A DNA stretch of 64,000 nucleotides from Callaeas wilsoni (GCA_013398955.1 VWPU01011889.1:1-64000); one strand, 5' to 3'. Shown: positions 1 through 13,560, counted from the first letter of the stretch. Numbers and translations are program-made. Notes: a model not told the origin generated them from the sequence alone.

Positions 1-395
1 ACCCCCCCGCCGCCGGGGCTCGGCCGCGCCCGTCCGCTCCTCCCCAGGGAGCTCTGCCGCTTTCCCCCCGCCGCCGGGGGCCGGGTCCTGCCGCTCCGCA
101 CGGCCCCGCCGCGCTCAAGTTCTGCGAGTCCCGGCGGGGAGGGAGGAAGGGAGGGAGGGAGGAGACAGCCCCGCCGCCCGCCGCACCAGCGCCGGGGCCG
201 CCGTGCGGGGCCGGGCACGGTCGGTGCCCGCGGGTGCCCCAGCGACAGAAGGTACCACGTGCGGGGGCACCGAGCGCGGCCCTGCGGGGCTCCCGGGGGC
301 TGGAACCACCAGACCGGCAACGTGGCCGGGAAGAAGACACACCTCTGGTCTTAAATCACCGGTGGGTGCGGATGCCCAGACGCGGGGGGGGGAAC
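1..395. promoter_or_regulatory. CpG island, probable promoter/first exon, cut by window edge
   Basis: Seen: the first ~395 bases are very GC-rich with many CpG dinucleotides, while the sequence after ~430 falls abruptly to AT-leaning, CpG-poor DNA. The block contains a purine-rich G-run tract (about 134-168) and a palindromic CACGTG E-box at 256-261, a site type bound by bHLH factors such as USF or MYC. There is no obvious TATA box, as expected for a CpG-island promoter. Possible + strand splice donors lie at about 251 (GAAG|GTACC), 463 (CAAG|GTACC) and 548 (AAAG|GTAGG). A minus-strand donor-like CAG|GTAAAA lies near 476-482. Known: unmethylated CpG islands mark most vertebrate promoters. Inference: a gene starts here, but direction and identity are undetermined because the island continues beyond the left border. 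Open frames on both strands through the island (203-733 +, 115-519 -) are low-complexity and not recognisable. Confidence 0.75.
134..168 (+). promoter_or_regulatory. G-quadruplex-prone G-run tract
   Basis: Six or more runs of three or four G are separated by single A or short AGGAA spacers on the + strand inside the CpG island. This satisfies the usual four-run G-quadruplex rule and is typical near vertebrate transcription start sites. Structure formation is inferred, not shown. Confidence 0.55.
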
Positions 396-3300
396 CTCCG
401 TCTTTCCACCTACAAACCCCAAGGCACCAGCCTCCTGCCAGGGGCGCTCCATTGAAACTCAAGGTACCTTCTTTTTTACCTGTTTTTAAACTATCACTGT
501 TACAGCGCTGCAGAATCAAGTCTCAGTATTGGCGCTGCACAGAGAAAGGTAGGGCACATATTTCACATGCAAGGATAGTTAGGGACAGATGCTCTCCTTA
601 CAACTGTCTCCAGTTCATGAAATTACACAAAACCCACAACACAAGGCTGGAAAGCACAGGAGCACAGAAAAACTCCTTCGACAAAACAGTACTATCATAT
701 ACAAAAGCCGTTCAAAAGAACTCTTTCACCTGAGTAAACTCTAATACCGCACTAAAAAGCAGCTCCCTCTAGGACAAATAGGAACCCAGCACGAGGGTGA
801 ATTTCTAACTGAATTACCTTGTGCTCAAGCAGGGTTGTCTACTCACCACCTTTTAAAGCCTTCTCTGCTTGTGTTTCTCCTGATACCCGGCAGAAGTGAC
901 CAGGTGTCTCTGACCAGCTCATGAGATGGAGATTTTTCCAGACAGTGCACTCTAGGATGTAACAGGCTTCTGGCCAGCACTTCAAAGGCATGCAAGAGTG
1001 GGGGATACAGACTTAGATGTTAAAACCTAGATTAGAGTACTCAGGCACATAAACCAGGCATAACAAAAGAAATGCTGTTTAGGTATGAGAGTCTATCAAG
1101 CAAGTATGGCAAAACTCTTTTTTTTTTTTTTTTTTTTGAGAGCACCTGGAGTCTTTCATGCCCTCAATAAATACTCCACAGTTTCAGTTTTACTCTTGAA
1201 TAGAAAAGGAAAAAAAACAGTTAAAATGCTAAATGTTTCATTAAATGGTAGCTCTTATTTCCCAGTCAACTCCACTTCATATGCTGAAAAACAGCTAGAA
1301 GCAAAGCCAGTAGCATACAGTTCAGAACTGTTAGAAGCATGGAAGCTATTACTAACTAATCCCTGGGATTCACACTAAACTCAGTTTTTGTTGTCTGCTG
1401 TAATTTAGGCTGAAAAATCATCACTCTCTGTGTCTTAATTTATAAGCTATTTTAGACAGGACCTTGCATATGCACCAAGTCATAGCAAAAAAAGAAAACT
1501 AAATGAAACTGCCCCTATCGGTGTCCCCAGTTACCCATGATCATTGCTCCATCACACTCCTAAGCAATCCCTGCTCCACAGCCATCATGGAAGACTACAG
1601 TGCCGTGTCAGGGCAGATACCAAACTGAGACTACAGCTGTCACCTCTTCCCTTCACCCCGAGTTGTCCTTCAGTCCTCTGCTACACCTGATCATCAGAGA
1701 GCAAGCCTGTAGCCCTGCTGGAACAAGGCCAGAAGTAGTTTGCACAATGAAGCCCTAAAACAGAACTGGTGGTTCTCTGGTACTTTGGTAATAGCACAAA
1801 AAAATAGTCCTCTTTCGGCAAATGCATCAGCAGCATGTTTGAGATGAGAACAATTCTGGATCTGGCAGATCAAGGACAGTACAGTGAGATCCAAAGTCAA
1901 GGTGCCCTCCTTGCTCAGCAGCCAACATGGAGCTGTAAATGAGGGGGCTCTCATTTAGAGATGCCAGGACTGAAGTGCAGCACTAGGTACGAGAGAAGAG
2001 TTGCACTCAGATGTTATACATATCAAGCTAGCATGGGAACGGGCAGATTTATCACATGAACATGCAAGGGCAAGTGTCTTAGGCACAATACAGATGTTTG
2101 TAAGAACAAAAAAATGAAAATGCAACAGGTAGCTGAATTTTGAGACCTCTGTTCATTAAACTAATGCAGTTCTTGGAAAATCTACTCAGAATAACCCATA
2201 AAACCACTAATAAAATAATCCCCATTTCTTTGGGGAGTTTCCATCACCTTGCAGCAAGGCTGATAATCCAGCCTTTGTTGGGCACACTCCAAGGTGTCAG
2301 TTCCTGCCTCACATTAGAGGAAAGGAGGGCAGACTCAAATCAGTGAAAAGAATGAATGTTACCAACATTTCCAAAGAAGGGCCATAAGGACTGCAACAAG
2401 CACATGTTCTTTCAAACTGAGTAGGTTTAAGTAAGTTTAGACAGCAAAATGGAAGCATAAAAATGGCAAAGGAAGAACTGTGACGCATATGACTCAAGTG
2501 TTTACACGCCACAAAATACTCAGTAATATCGTGTACCCAATTAGGTAAATCTTAGCCCAGTAAACAATTTGAAAAGATAAATGGAGCTGACATACATCAA
2601 GACATTGCTAGATGTGTTAACTCATTTTAATCTGAAAACAAGGTAAACCCAAATAAAATTTATTTCAGTGCAGAGGGACAGCATGTACCCAAACAATACT
2701 TCAATGGGACATAGTGGTACATAAATCTCACTGTGGCTCCATTGGTGAGCTTGCACTGCTAAATAATAATGCAAACAATATCTCAAAAGTTACCGTGAAA
2801 ATGCTACAGATAGTTAAATTTTTAGCCACTGGTAGAACACAGGTATTAGAAATGATAGTGTGCTTGAATAAAAGCAGGGATTGCATTTTCTGGAACACAA
2901 AGAAAGCTGTTAAAGCCTCATTGAGGTCAGAAGACATTTACAGAGAACACAGTGTCACGTGTGTTTCTCCCTTATTAAATTAAAATGCCATTGGCCTTCT
3001 GAAGCACTGAACAGAAACAAGAATATGTTTAGGATTATGGAATTTAAATTAATACCTTCTACTAAAAAGAGGAATGTACTGCACTCTGATCAGAGAAAAA
3101 TAAGGTGATTTATCTGACAAGGCTCTTTGCTAGGTATTAAAATAGCATAATGTGTATGAGTTCACCAGTTACAAAAGCCAAAAAAGAAAGAAAATCTACA
3201 AAAGCTCAAAGAAGAGACTAGCCAGGAACAGTAATTTCCTTGTGTTCATACAATGGCAGTAATAATCTTTCAAGGTGCTGAGTCCATGCTGTTCTGTTTT

Positions 3301-3900
3301 CACCCATACTGACTGGTAGTTCTTTGAACATCGTGACTGGTACACAGACAGCTTGTGCAGGTTGTTATTTCTGGTTGGTTGGGGTTTTTTGCAAGTCTCT
3401 GCCCTTGTTGTATTTTCTGGCCAAACATAGGCGGGTGTAATGAGAAAGGGGCCCATTAAACTCAAGAGCTTTGTCCAAGCTGGTTCTGATGCAGAGCTTG
3501 GACCGTGCCCCTCTCTCTGTGAATTTACAAAACTCCTTGCACCTGGCGCTCATTTCTCGATGCTCACTCCATGGGTACATATCTGATCAGTGATTGTATA
3601 TTCTTCGGTGGTGGCAGAGAACCACTGACAACACTTTTCTTTGCAAGAGCTGTTTGAGCAAAATCTACCAATGGGCCACAAACAACAACCCTTTTCAGTG
3701 CAAACCACTGTCACCATTGTGCTCTCTGGCTGTTTCTGCTTACCCTTTTCCCCTTCTTTATGAAGCAGAGCACTGCTGGCAAGGAGGGATAGTGGGGTCT
3801 GCTTCAGGGACATACCAGCCATGCACAGCTCCTACTGCACCCAGCTCCACCAAAACACAGCACAATCACACCAGAGACAGTGAGAACTGCAGCACAAAGT
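396..3900. other. Noncoding stretch, no gene recognised
   Basis: CpG-poor sequence with frequent stops in all frames. The short open frames here have compositions rich in Cys, His and Ser typical of chance translation. A donor-like ACTCACC at about 841-847 (minus strand GGTGAGT) has no convincing exon attached. Apart from the poly-T tract at 1118-1137 I see no repeat or RNA gene. Confidence 0.6.
1118..1137 (+). repeat. Poly-T mononucleotide run (T20)
   Basis: Twenty consecutive T. It may be a microsatellite or the remnant poly-A tail of a retroposed sequence on the minus strand. No recognisable retropseudogene body lies next to it. Confidence 0.9.
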
Positions 3901-3904
3901 TGAG

Positions 3905-3960
3905 GGGTTTGCTGAAGGTCACACAATAAATTTGTGGACAAGTAGGGAATCTTATGTCAG
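3905..3960 (+). mobile_element. MIR-like ancient SINE fragment
   Basis: The words GAAGGTCACACAATAAATT, GTGGACAAGTAGGGAATC follow the order of the MIR core and 3' part (...GGTCACACAGCAAGT...GTGGCAGAGC.GGGA...). The match is partial and old, with no tail or target duplication visible. MIR and related CORE-SINEs are shared across amniotes. The assignment is by remembered consensus. Confidence 0.45.
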
Positions 3961-4639
3961 TCGTCATTCTGGTGATTTAATGAGAGGATTAGCCTGTTCC
4001 TGATCAGTATAAAATTGCACTCATTATAAGGCAAAGATTCTGCTGGAAACTATACCACGGGTAAAGTATACTACACACCTTCTGAGAGCAAATAGAAGGT
4101 GAGACAGAAAAAAAAGACAGCTTGATTTTGTACATCAGACAAGAAAGATTGATTTCTTAGTTGCTTTTCTGAACAGGAGTGAACAGAAACCACTGGCTTC
4201 AGCTCCTGCTGAAGAGACTTCCTTGGTAAAATCTCAGCCCCTCTGAGATCACCAAAGCAGGTTCTGGAGCAAAAGAAAAGATGTCCCATAGCCTTGATCA
4301 TTTAATAGGTTTATCCTCAGACACATAAAAAGCTTATAGTAATGAGCACTCAGGAGCTGAATTTCCTGACATTAAGAAGAAATCTAATATTACATGTAAA
4401 GAAGGCTTTGTGTATCAAATTTCTCCAGTCTGAATTAGGGAGAAGTGGTTGTTCTGAGTATTTTTCAGTACAGTGCCACTTCCACTGAACCTGAACTTCT
4501 AGGGCCTCTCCAAACATTTTGGCAGTAGTACGAGCAGCTCAGAACAGATACTCTGGAAAAAGAGGCAGCCAGACACTGTTCCTTCCACCCACTTCCACTG
4601 CCCAGCAGATGCCCTCATGTACACCATATCTCACAATGT

Positions 4640-5565
4640 GTTTAAGAACCCTTGATGGATTTCTCCCCAAGAAATTTTTATACTCATTTTTGGAAACCAG
4701 TAATACCATTGGCTTCCTCACTATCTTTTGGCAAGGAGTTCTACAGGTTAATCATGTGCCAGGAAAAAGCTTTTATTAGTTTAAAACTCCTTCTCAATAG
4801 CTCCATTTAATGCTCATCTTAACTTATAAGGTGAGCATTATGAGGTTATATTGTGAAATGGTAATTTTATGTTCTCCATAACAGTCATGGTTTTATACAC
4901 CTCTGTCGTATTTCTTTCTTCAGTTGTTTCATTTCTGAAGGCACCTGAAAATGCCTAATCTGTTCCATCGTTCCCTGGGCAGCAGCTACTCTTCACGCTC
5001 CCCTGACCTTGTTGCTGTTTCCTGTGCCTTTCTAGTTCTGTCACATCTCTTCTGAGGCAGGATAACTGGAGCTGCGCACAGTACTCAAGGTGCGAGTGCT
5101 CCAGGGATTTCTAGCACAGCAGGATTATAGCTCCTATTTGCTCCCTCTACCTTTTCCAATAATTTCTGCTTGCATCTGCTGAGCTAGCACTTCCAGAGAG
5201 ATTCACGCTTTCTCTGTGGTCTTTTTCCAGTGAGGAAATGGGCCCCAGAAGCACCCCTTACCATGAGTGATCATATATATAGATATATATATATATATAA
5301 AATTTATATAAATACACACACCCCTCATATATTTGGGTTTCATCAATGGGTGCATTACCCTGCACTCCTCTCCAGTTTATACTGTTCTTAGTTCAGCAGA
5401 TGCTGTGTATCAAGAAATCCTTCTGCAGCTCTTTCCTGTCCACTTTACTCCAAAGATTTTGTCTCTTCTTCATCCCCTCGCTCTTCAAGATCATTTAGCA
5501 GCATGTCCAGGACAGCACAGTTCACTCCCTCTTCACTGGCAATTTCTCCACTGATGAGACCTGCC
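4640..5565 (-). mobile_element. Old CR1-family LINE fragment, antisense
   Basis: Several blocks in the right order match the antisense of old amniote CR1 LINEs. These are the GGCAAGGAGTTCTACAGG block (4730-4747), CAGTCATGGTTTTATACACC (4882-4901), an ACTGGAGCTGCGCACAGTA block with CTCAAGGTGCGAG (5066-5096), TGCATTACCCTGCACT (5351-5366) and a TTCAAGATCATTTAGCAGCA block (5483-5502). In an intact element this is part of the reverse-transcriptase ORF2. Here it is broken by many small changes and by an AT-rich microsatellite at 5272-5323, so it cannot encode anything. The divergence suggests an insertion from an early CR1 lineage rather than a recent avian CR1 subfamily. Edges are approximate. Confidence 0.75.
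5272..5323. repeat. (AT)n microsatellite with degenerate flank
   Basis: A run of AT dinucleotides interrupted once by GA (5273-5299) is followed by AAATTTATATAAAT and a short ACACAC segment. It lies inside the old CR1 copy and probably expanded after that insertion. It is likely length-polymorphic. Confidence 0.9.
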
Positions 5566-8500
5566 CTTTTTTCTTTAAAGGAAACACCCAGTGAGGGAAG
5601 CACCTTAGAAATCCAGACCTCTGCCTCACCTTTACCCAGCTGCTCAGAGAACATTAAGAAATTTGGGGGGATGTTCCCCCCACAAGAGCCATGCAGCCCC
5701 TTACCCAGGTGACCAAACCTGACTGCCAGCCCCCCACAGGATGAGTGCTGTGATTTTTTGCAGATGAAGTTCATGGCAAACCTCCAGACGTTGCCACATT
5801 TGTCCTTTGAACCTGAGAGCTGCAGAAGCACCTTCTAGGTGCACCTCTTTGGTGGGTTCAAGTCCCCTGCCAGCTGTGGTTGCAGTTTCACATCTGCAGC
5901 CCTTCCACAGGAAAACACGCTGGAAGGCAGAAGATCTCCCCCGCCTGCCGATCCCTCCAGGCTCAGAGGTTATGAGAGAGGAAAGCAGATTAAAGGGCTG
6001 TAATGCAGCCAGCACGGGGAAGATCTGACCCACAGGTCAGATAATTGTGGTTGTTAATCCATGGTAGGTAACAATGGCTTTGCCTGAGGCATGACCCAAG
6101 TTTTGAGGGCAGCAGATCACAGCTGAGCAGGGTTTTGAGATGTGCAGCAATCCAGCCTGCTGGCCAGCAGAGCTCCTGGGCTCTGCCCACCCACAGCCCC
6201 TTGGCTCCTCTGCTTTCAGCAGGCAGCCGCCAAGACAAAGCCAGAGCTAGAATAGGTGCAGCTTCCAAATCCATGATGTTCTCTTGGCTTTCCCCCCTAG
6301 TTCTCTGCATGAAACATGAACAACTGGCAGGTCGCTTTCCTCATCTAGGAGTGCGACCAATCCATCCACCTCACAGGGAAAAGCTGTCAGGCTTAATAAA
6401 GGGGATTTTCTGAGGGTAAAAGTACAATGGACCAACCATGCAAGAAGCCATCTCCCCTTCCCCTCCAGCAAACTCACTCCTAATGTTCCAGAGGGCATCT
6501 GAGGTTGGGAGCAACATCTGTGGAAGCATGAGCCTCCCCATCTGCCTCCTTCCAGCGACACTTACAGAGCCTTTTACTGTTGTCTAGACCTGAAGTGTAT
6601 TTATTCTGGCATGCAAATACAACACATGTGGCACAGCCTCATCAAGACAAGCAAGTACTTGCCTAACTGCCTGCCTTGGGAATGATGGTACAAGAAACAC
6701 TTTCTGCTCCAATTCACAGCTGCTCCAATGACAGAAAAGCCACTATCATGACTGCACGGTTCAGACCCTCACTCATTAAGTGGCCACCCTGGCTGAAGAG
6801 TGCAGAGACACATCTGAAACAGATTTCTCTGGAAAGACCACTATTCTGGAATATGCAATTCCCAGTGCCTGCAGTGTAGCACAGCTAAGGTTCTTTATCA
6901 GACCTACACACAGACTTGTCCCTGCTGGTTCTGAAAGGAAGAAAATGACAAAAGATGGGTATTAAATAATAATATTACAGCGCAGTTATAAATGGTCTAT
7001 GTAGGTAAAAGAAAATTAATGTTTCAAGAGATTTGAAGATGGGATTTACGAGACCTTTATAAAAGCCACCCTTGAAATCCTGGGTTGTTAGGACAGAACT
7101 TCCTACTGGGTGCATTTTTTTCCATGTGAACTTAAGAAGACTTTTTGTCTGGAGAATTTCCTTTTCTGAGACTCATGTAGTGTAGTCCTCACCAGGATGC
7201 AAGAGAAAAAAATATATCTCTTTCTCAGAGCACACTATTACTTTGGGGCAGCAGTAAAAAATAAAATTAAAAATTAACATGTTATTTTCTTAAAATGACA
7301 TTTTTCTAAAGTATCTTAAGTTTGCTGAAGTATTTTGACAATATTATGAAAATAAAGTTGCAATGAGAGGCTTTGACCTTATCAAAATAAAACATTTCTG
7401 TAAGATTCTCAAACAAAGTCAGACAACTGAGGAGTACCAGGAGTGTTTGGCTGACAGTGGTGTGAACAGAGAGGAACTTTACTCATTCCCCGTTAGGCCA
7501 CAAGTCCCCCACTGCTCTGCAGCCCCCTTCACATGGATATATACACACCACACACTGGCTTCATGGGATGGAGAAGATTTTTTGCTGTTCATAGTTTCAG
7601 GACAAATGGTGAGGGCAGTTGATATGACCAGGCTCAGACCCTGCCAGCTACAAGGCGGAACCACTTTCTCCACCCTCTGCTTTAAGAGAAAACCCAAACC
7701 TAAGTAACACATTTTGGGTTCCTTTTTGCATTTGACTCATGGTCCAGGATCTTTTAAGGTTTCTGTTGTTAGCTTTTCTCTGCAGCCATTAGAACCAGAA
7801 AATCTAAATATGCCAAGTTACCATTCTTACATAATGGCTCAGGGATTTAAGAAAGGCCCCAAATCTTCTAAAAGTTAGCAACAACAGTTTGTAATAACCA
7901 CACTAGTGACAGGTAACATGGCTGGCTCCCAGGGACAGGAATCATTGCTGACGTGTGACATACTCAGTAATGGCCTTATTCTGCTCTCCCACAGGCAGCT
8001 CAGAGTGATTATCAGCCCCTGGAAAACTCTGCTCCCCTATGAGAAAGTAAAAATCCTACTTTCCTCAGCAGCTGAAGATATTTCACTTAAGATGAAATAA
8101 AATTTCTAGCAAATCTCATTCCAAAACATGCATAATCTGGAAAATTAGGGAGGAATAAGAAGTGTTCAAGTCAAAGATGAAGCACTATTATGTGAATCTT
8201 GCTGTGGAGCACAGCAAGAACAAGGAAATCACAAAAGAGGGATGACCAATGGGTGGAATTTCAGAAGGGGACTAAAATACAGGAAGCAAATGCTTCTGTG
8301 TGTGAGCAGATAAACCAGCCAGGCATTTCTTTATCAGGCATTACCAGAGGCCTTGAAGGTCACGCACCGCAATGATTGTCTACTTCCCACAAGCAAAGAT
8401 CAAAACCTGGACCACACACATGGCACATGTGATGGACCTGGCACAGCACAAAATGCAGCTCAGCACAAGCTAAAGCTGTAACTGCAGCTGCAGAATGGAC

Positions 8501-11500
8501 CAAGGAAGGGTTAGAGCAGAGAGGGGTGGGTGCAGAGGATTCTCCAATAATGTTAGAGAGCTGGGGCCGGATTCTGGCCTGCTATAACCGACACTGCTCC
8601 AGGAGGTCTGAATTTAGCCCATACATTTCAGGCACTGATTTTTTTTTTTGCCCCTAACAGGCACTTTAGCAATGCCAAACTGAAATGATAAAGCTGAGCT
8701 GCTGCTCCGTCAGCATGCACTAAGCTATTTGTGAGTCACTAAAACACACCTTTTCTAATTCTCACCTTAGCTTGTGAATGGCACATGGCCAGGATGCCTT
8801 CTCCAGCTACTTGAGAAAAGTCACCACAGCGTGCTGTGTGCCAGGCTATTGGCAGAGCCACTGTCCTGGCTCTGCTGCAGGACATGTTTGACCTCCAGCC
8901 AGACCTGCATTAGCCCTCTGCCTGTTTACATTGGGACAGTCACAGACATTATCTAAACAAGTGTCACCCAACGGCAGCAATAAATTTTAGGAATTTCCCT
9001 CAAATGAGAAAGCCTCTGCAGAATCAAAAAATACAACTGCAGGCTTGAGTTGTCCCAAGTCCCCAGTGCTGCCTTAGCCCCACACACCATTTCTGTCCCT
9101 GCACAAATGATCCTCCCAGGTATAGGGGGCTCACAAGTGAGTGGAACTACAGCCATCACTTTCCTTCCCAAAAAGCTGTCCCCTGCAACTCAGCAGTGAA
9201 ACAGTAGTTACAATGGGGAAAAATGTCCAATTAAAGCACAGCTGTTCTAAGCCAGTTCTCATGTGTCATGCATCCACATCCTCAGACCACTGACAAAATT
9301 ATTTCCTTGCAGCTGGCATTTGCTTAAATCCTCAACACAGAGGCAACATCAACTATGCAGCATTAGGGTTCACACAAACCCTCCTTGGATGTTACATCCC
9401 AGCAGTGAGGCTTCTCTTTGCTCTATCTAGGGATCTTGAAGGCCAGCCCCACATTCAAATCCTTACACTCAGAGGCTTGCCTTCTTTTTTCTCCACCACT
9501 TTGGTTCCTTCTCTGTTATCCTGATCCCATAGGGGATTTTCCATCTCCCACTCCCCTTCTCAGCCAGCTGCTGTGCACAGATTTAGCAGGATGACTCAGA
9601 ACCATGGAATGACAGCTCAACATTTTCCTGCTATAGAGCAATCACTGCCTATCTCCAGAAGGTCCTTGGGTCAGGGTTGGGGCTTCTGCACAAGGAAGAG
9701 GGAAGCAGTGGTTGCTTTCTGAGGAAAAACAGACCCACCGTATGGGACCTCCTGCTGCTTCCCTCTGTCACGGCATCAACTTGTCCTTGCTTAAGTCTCA
9801 CAGGAGCAGCTTGTTGCAAAATACAAGTTTAGCTATTTGTTTTTCATGACAGCAGAGCCTCAGAGCTCCTGAGGTCAGTGCCAGGCATTCTGTGAGGCAG
9901 CACACGACACTGGAAGCGGTGAGGAATGGGAAGGCAGGTTCCCAAGGGGGTGTCTTTTCTTTCTCCCTGCTGACTTACAGCAAGTGTCACGGCCACATCA
10001 TCTATTTTTCATTCTCCAGTGCTCAGTGTCAAGCCATAATGAAGCCATAAGGAATCCAGCACCACTCAGCAGTGCACAAAAGCACTCTGGCTCACTTCTG
10101 CAGAGCTGTACTGCATAGTGTGCAGTGTTGCGGGAAGGAGAAGAGTCTGACACCAAGAATGCTCCCCGTTTTTATACGCTACGCTCCCAGAACTGCAGCG
10201 ATAGCAAGTGGGAGCAAGGCAGGGCAGAGAAAAGCCTTGCTCCTCACCCTGCTCCCTCAGTCAGCACCCTGGGTACAGCGAGAGCTGTCAGGCGAGGCCA
10301 CGAATGTCCAAGGTGGTTAATGTCAACAGCCAACTACACGAAGGCAAGCAGGCGAAAGCAGAAGGATCTGTCTCAGGATGATGCTCTCAGAGGACAGATG
10401 GTCAAAGATAACTTCTGAAAGAGTGCATAAGTGGGACTCCTGGGTCTCCACCCAGCTGCAGTAACTCAGCTGCCTTTCCCCAGACCCAAGGCATCACTGT
10501 GGCAGCAGGGGAGAAGAGCTTTGCTGCCAGAGCCTGTGGATGTGCACTGAATACGGCATGGCCATGGGTCAGACTGTCCATGCAGAGGAGCAGGCATCAC
10601 TCATGGAGAGACCCAGGGATCCCTCCTGGTGCTTGGCCACCTCCACGCTCACACCCTGCCCCTTGGCAGAGCACCCCTGAGCTCAGGCAGGGTACCTGAG
10701 CTGTCTCTTTGCCCATTTATCCAGACCAGAAGTGGGGACAGTTCTCAACGAGCACAGAACGCCTGGCAGCCCCAGTCTCCAGGTACAACATGCAGTGCTT
10801 CTGATGAGACTGAACAGACAACAGCTTTACTTGTACACCGTTGGGGCAAGCGTCTGGTAACGGGCCTGCATTAACACAAAGTAAATTAACAATCAGGTAC
10901 AACCTTGGAACTGACATCTGCTCCAGCCTATGGGATAGTCTGAGCAGCTAAAACTGGAACAGAGCAATTCCTGGGGAACAAGTCATAGGGGAAAGCGTGC
11001 ACTAGTCTGTCAGGGATGCAGGCAGCCATGCTTGGATAATCTCATTTTAAAGTCTTGCTCTGCTCTTCCCCAACTTGCTTTCTCAGTTAGGTACCTTGTA
11101 GAAACTGTTGGCCATATCTCTGGTACGCCATAACTTTTTCCACAGTGCCATTCTCACCGAGGAAGCTTTCAGGCCTCCTGAGGCCAATTACCATTTTTCT
11201 TGGGAGTGTTTACACCGACTAGGATTGATGGAAATGGGCACTTGGCCATCCTGCCACACAGCAGCTGTGTTTGCACTGCACTTCACTGAGACTCTGCTGT
11301 TTACATTTAATATTCCAACTTTTCAAACTTCCTTTTAGTCCATATTACAAGTTTCATATTTCCTCACTATCTCTTTGTAAGTCCTGTAAGATCCTAATGT
11401 CCCTGTTAAGATCTTGCACACCAGAAAAATCCTGCTGAAAAGAGAGCTCAAATAAGCAAGTGGTGGTTCAGCCCAGGGTCGGGGTGGTTAACACAGGCAT

Positions 11501-13560
11501 GAGATGCTGTGTGTAGATGAGTGTGAGGCTCTTCTCTTAACACATCACAAGAAATTAAAGAAGACAGAGCAGCTGTCATCCACTTTCCTAAGGGCAGTAG
11601 CCTTCAACACCCTTTCATATTCTTATTGCTGTCAAGATTTTCCCACCCTACAACGGCTCTTGAGAAATAAGAGAGTCCTGGTGGCTGGGACCAAGCAGAA
11701 GCACAAGGATGCTGTTTCTGCATGTGGTGCAGTACAGCAGTTTTGTCGTGTGGGAGGTCCAACTGCTCAGTGTGCCTTTTCTTTCTTGGAACAGGGAGAA
11801 TAGGTTTAGTCTGAAGGCTTTGGCTGATCCCTACTCTTTACACAAACACTGTATCCACAGTCTGAGCATCACAAGGATTTACAGAAGCTTTCCTCTTTGG
11901 TGGTGGAGAGTTTAGCAGCAGACTTTCTGCATACTTAGGGGTTATAAATGATACTATCTCTTTTTAAGACTACAGGTAATACTTTCCCATAGTTTAATGG
12001 TTGTACTGGGATGGGTCCTTGACTGCTGGCAGCAGTAGGGGTCACTGTAGTGTGTGTTAAGTGGGAGAATCAAACTAAAAATAAAAATTCAAGGGGAAAA
12101 AACCAACAAGCTGAAGCATCTTGTGACAACTCACTCCAGAAGCCCTGTCAATCTGCCAGGACTGCATTACCTAGGAGTTGGGAGTGAAGCTAAACCATCC
12201 ACTGTCTAATGCTCGAGAGCTCTTTAACCCACTCCATCTTCAGCTGCTTTCCGTTGCTGGCTGCTTTTAACCTAGTTTTCAACCTCCAGAACACTTACTG
12301 CTGGCTGCAGCTTTCATTAGCAGAGACATACTCCCCATTCAATTCCTTCCAGAGATGTAGGCTACATCTCCAAAGTGCCTTTTTGGGAATGTTGTCTGAT
12401 GCAGTTGCAGCCAGAGGGTGCCCTGGAAAACAGGGAGGAATGTAGCTTCTGAAGTGCATTTTTCCTCCCAGTTCTAAGAAGCCAAATCCCGCTGGTGAAT
12501 TTTGTAGATAGGATTGTTCTTTCCTAACTATTGACAGTTTTGTTTCTAAAACTGATGGCAAAGACCGATTTTTAAGGACTTAGAGGGCTCTTCTCCCTTT
12601 GTCTCTTTCCCTCTCCTTTAGGAGTGGTAGGTGATTCATTGCTTCTTTCTCTACTTTTTCACACCTCCATTGTTGATGCCCTCTTATACAGGCAGCTGGG
12701 GAAGAAACAGCTTTCAGGAAGTCCCAGTGATCACAGATATGCCCTCATCCTCAGCTTGCAAAGTGCTTTCTTGCTGAACTGGCAGAAATACTAATTTCTT
12801 GAAATACTCATGATTTCCTGCAGGAAAATCATCTCCTATTACTACACAGACAGGCTGTATAAGGGGGAGTGCAGCAGTCTGGGGGCCCCTCTTCAGAGGT
12901 GCTCACATACATACCTGTGACATCTCTTACTGCCTAACTTGGAGGCTGTCAGTCTGCATCTTGTCTTCCTCCAGAACTAGCTGTGGTCTGACAAGATCAA
13001 GGTGGACATTGAAAATAAAAGTGACTTTAAAGTGTAAAACACCTCAGTTGAAGCCTTCTCAGTTTCACACTCTATGCCATCTCCTTAGTCTTTCTGGGAA
13101 GAGAGTACAGGACTTTCAAAGGCTGGTGCACAAGCTTTCTTTTCAGAAGTTTCCACACTCTTTTATTGTCAAGTGAGAAGTTTTCCTAAGAGGAAGAGAT
13201 GTAAACTGTCTCCAGTCCCAAAGCCTTGTAACCATGTCAGCAAAGCACCACACTTAGCTATTAAGATCTGCTGGGAGACTGGATTTATCAGCTCAGACAC
13301 CCCAGCTGTGTAATTACACAGCCTGCAGTCTTGAAGCAGACTGAGTCCAGCCAACCCAAAACACAGCCCAAACAAGTTTGCATCTGGCTGCAAAAGATCT
13401 TGTAAGACATACCCATGACTACTGGCATCAGCTCAAAACATTTCTTTGGTTTAGAAAGCATCAATGCCAGAAGATAGATTGGGGATGCTGAACATCAACA
13501 GCAGAGCTGTTCCACAACAGCTGTGTACGTTAACAAATCCTTACAGTCCGCCTTGGCAGA
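5566..13560. other. Noncoding stretch, no gene recognised
   Basis: About 8 kb without a convincing exon, RNA gene or young repeat. Open frames up to ~130 codons occur (5445-5831 -, 5701-6033 -) but look like chance frames. A tRNA T-arm-like GGTTCAAGTCC at about 5857 has no A box or cloverleaf upstream. A donor-like CTCACCTT on the minus strand at about 8761-8768 is isolated. A MIR-like scrap may follow at 13578-13625 (CCCCACTTCACAGGCAGGG) but is too short to call firmly. Confidence 0.55.

Noticed and set aside
115..733. Overlapping open frames on both strands through the CpG island
   Set aside because: High GC removes stop codons. The translations are Arg/Pro/Gly/Ala-rich low complexity without recognisable motifs.
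5850..5875. tRNA T-arm-like sequence (GGGTTCAAGTCCC)
   Set aside because: No A box at the right distance, no acceptor-stem pairing and no cloverleaf could be built upstream.
8563..8640. Phrase resembling an old amniote repeat (GGGCCGGATTCTGGCCTG...)
   Set aside because: The resemblance to a remembered turtle/avian repeat is short, and I could not extend it on either side.
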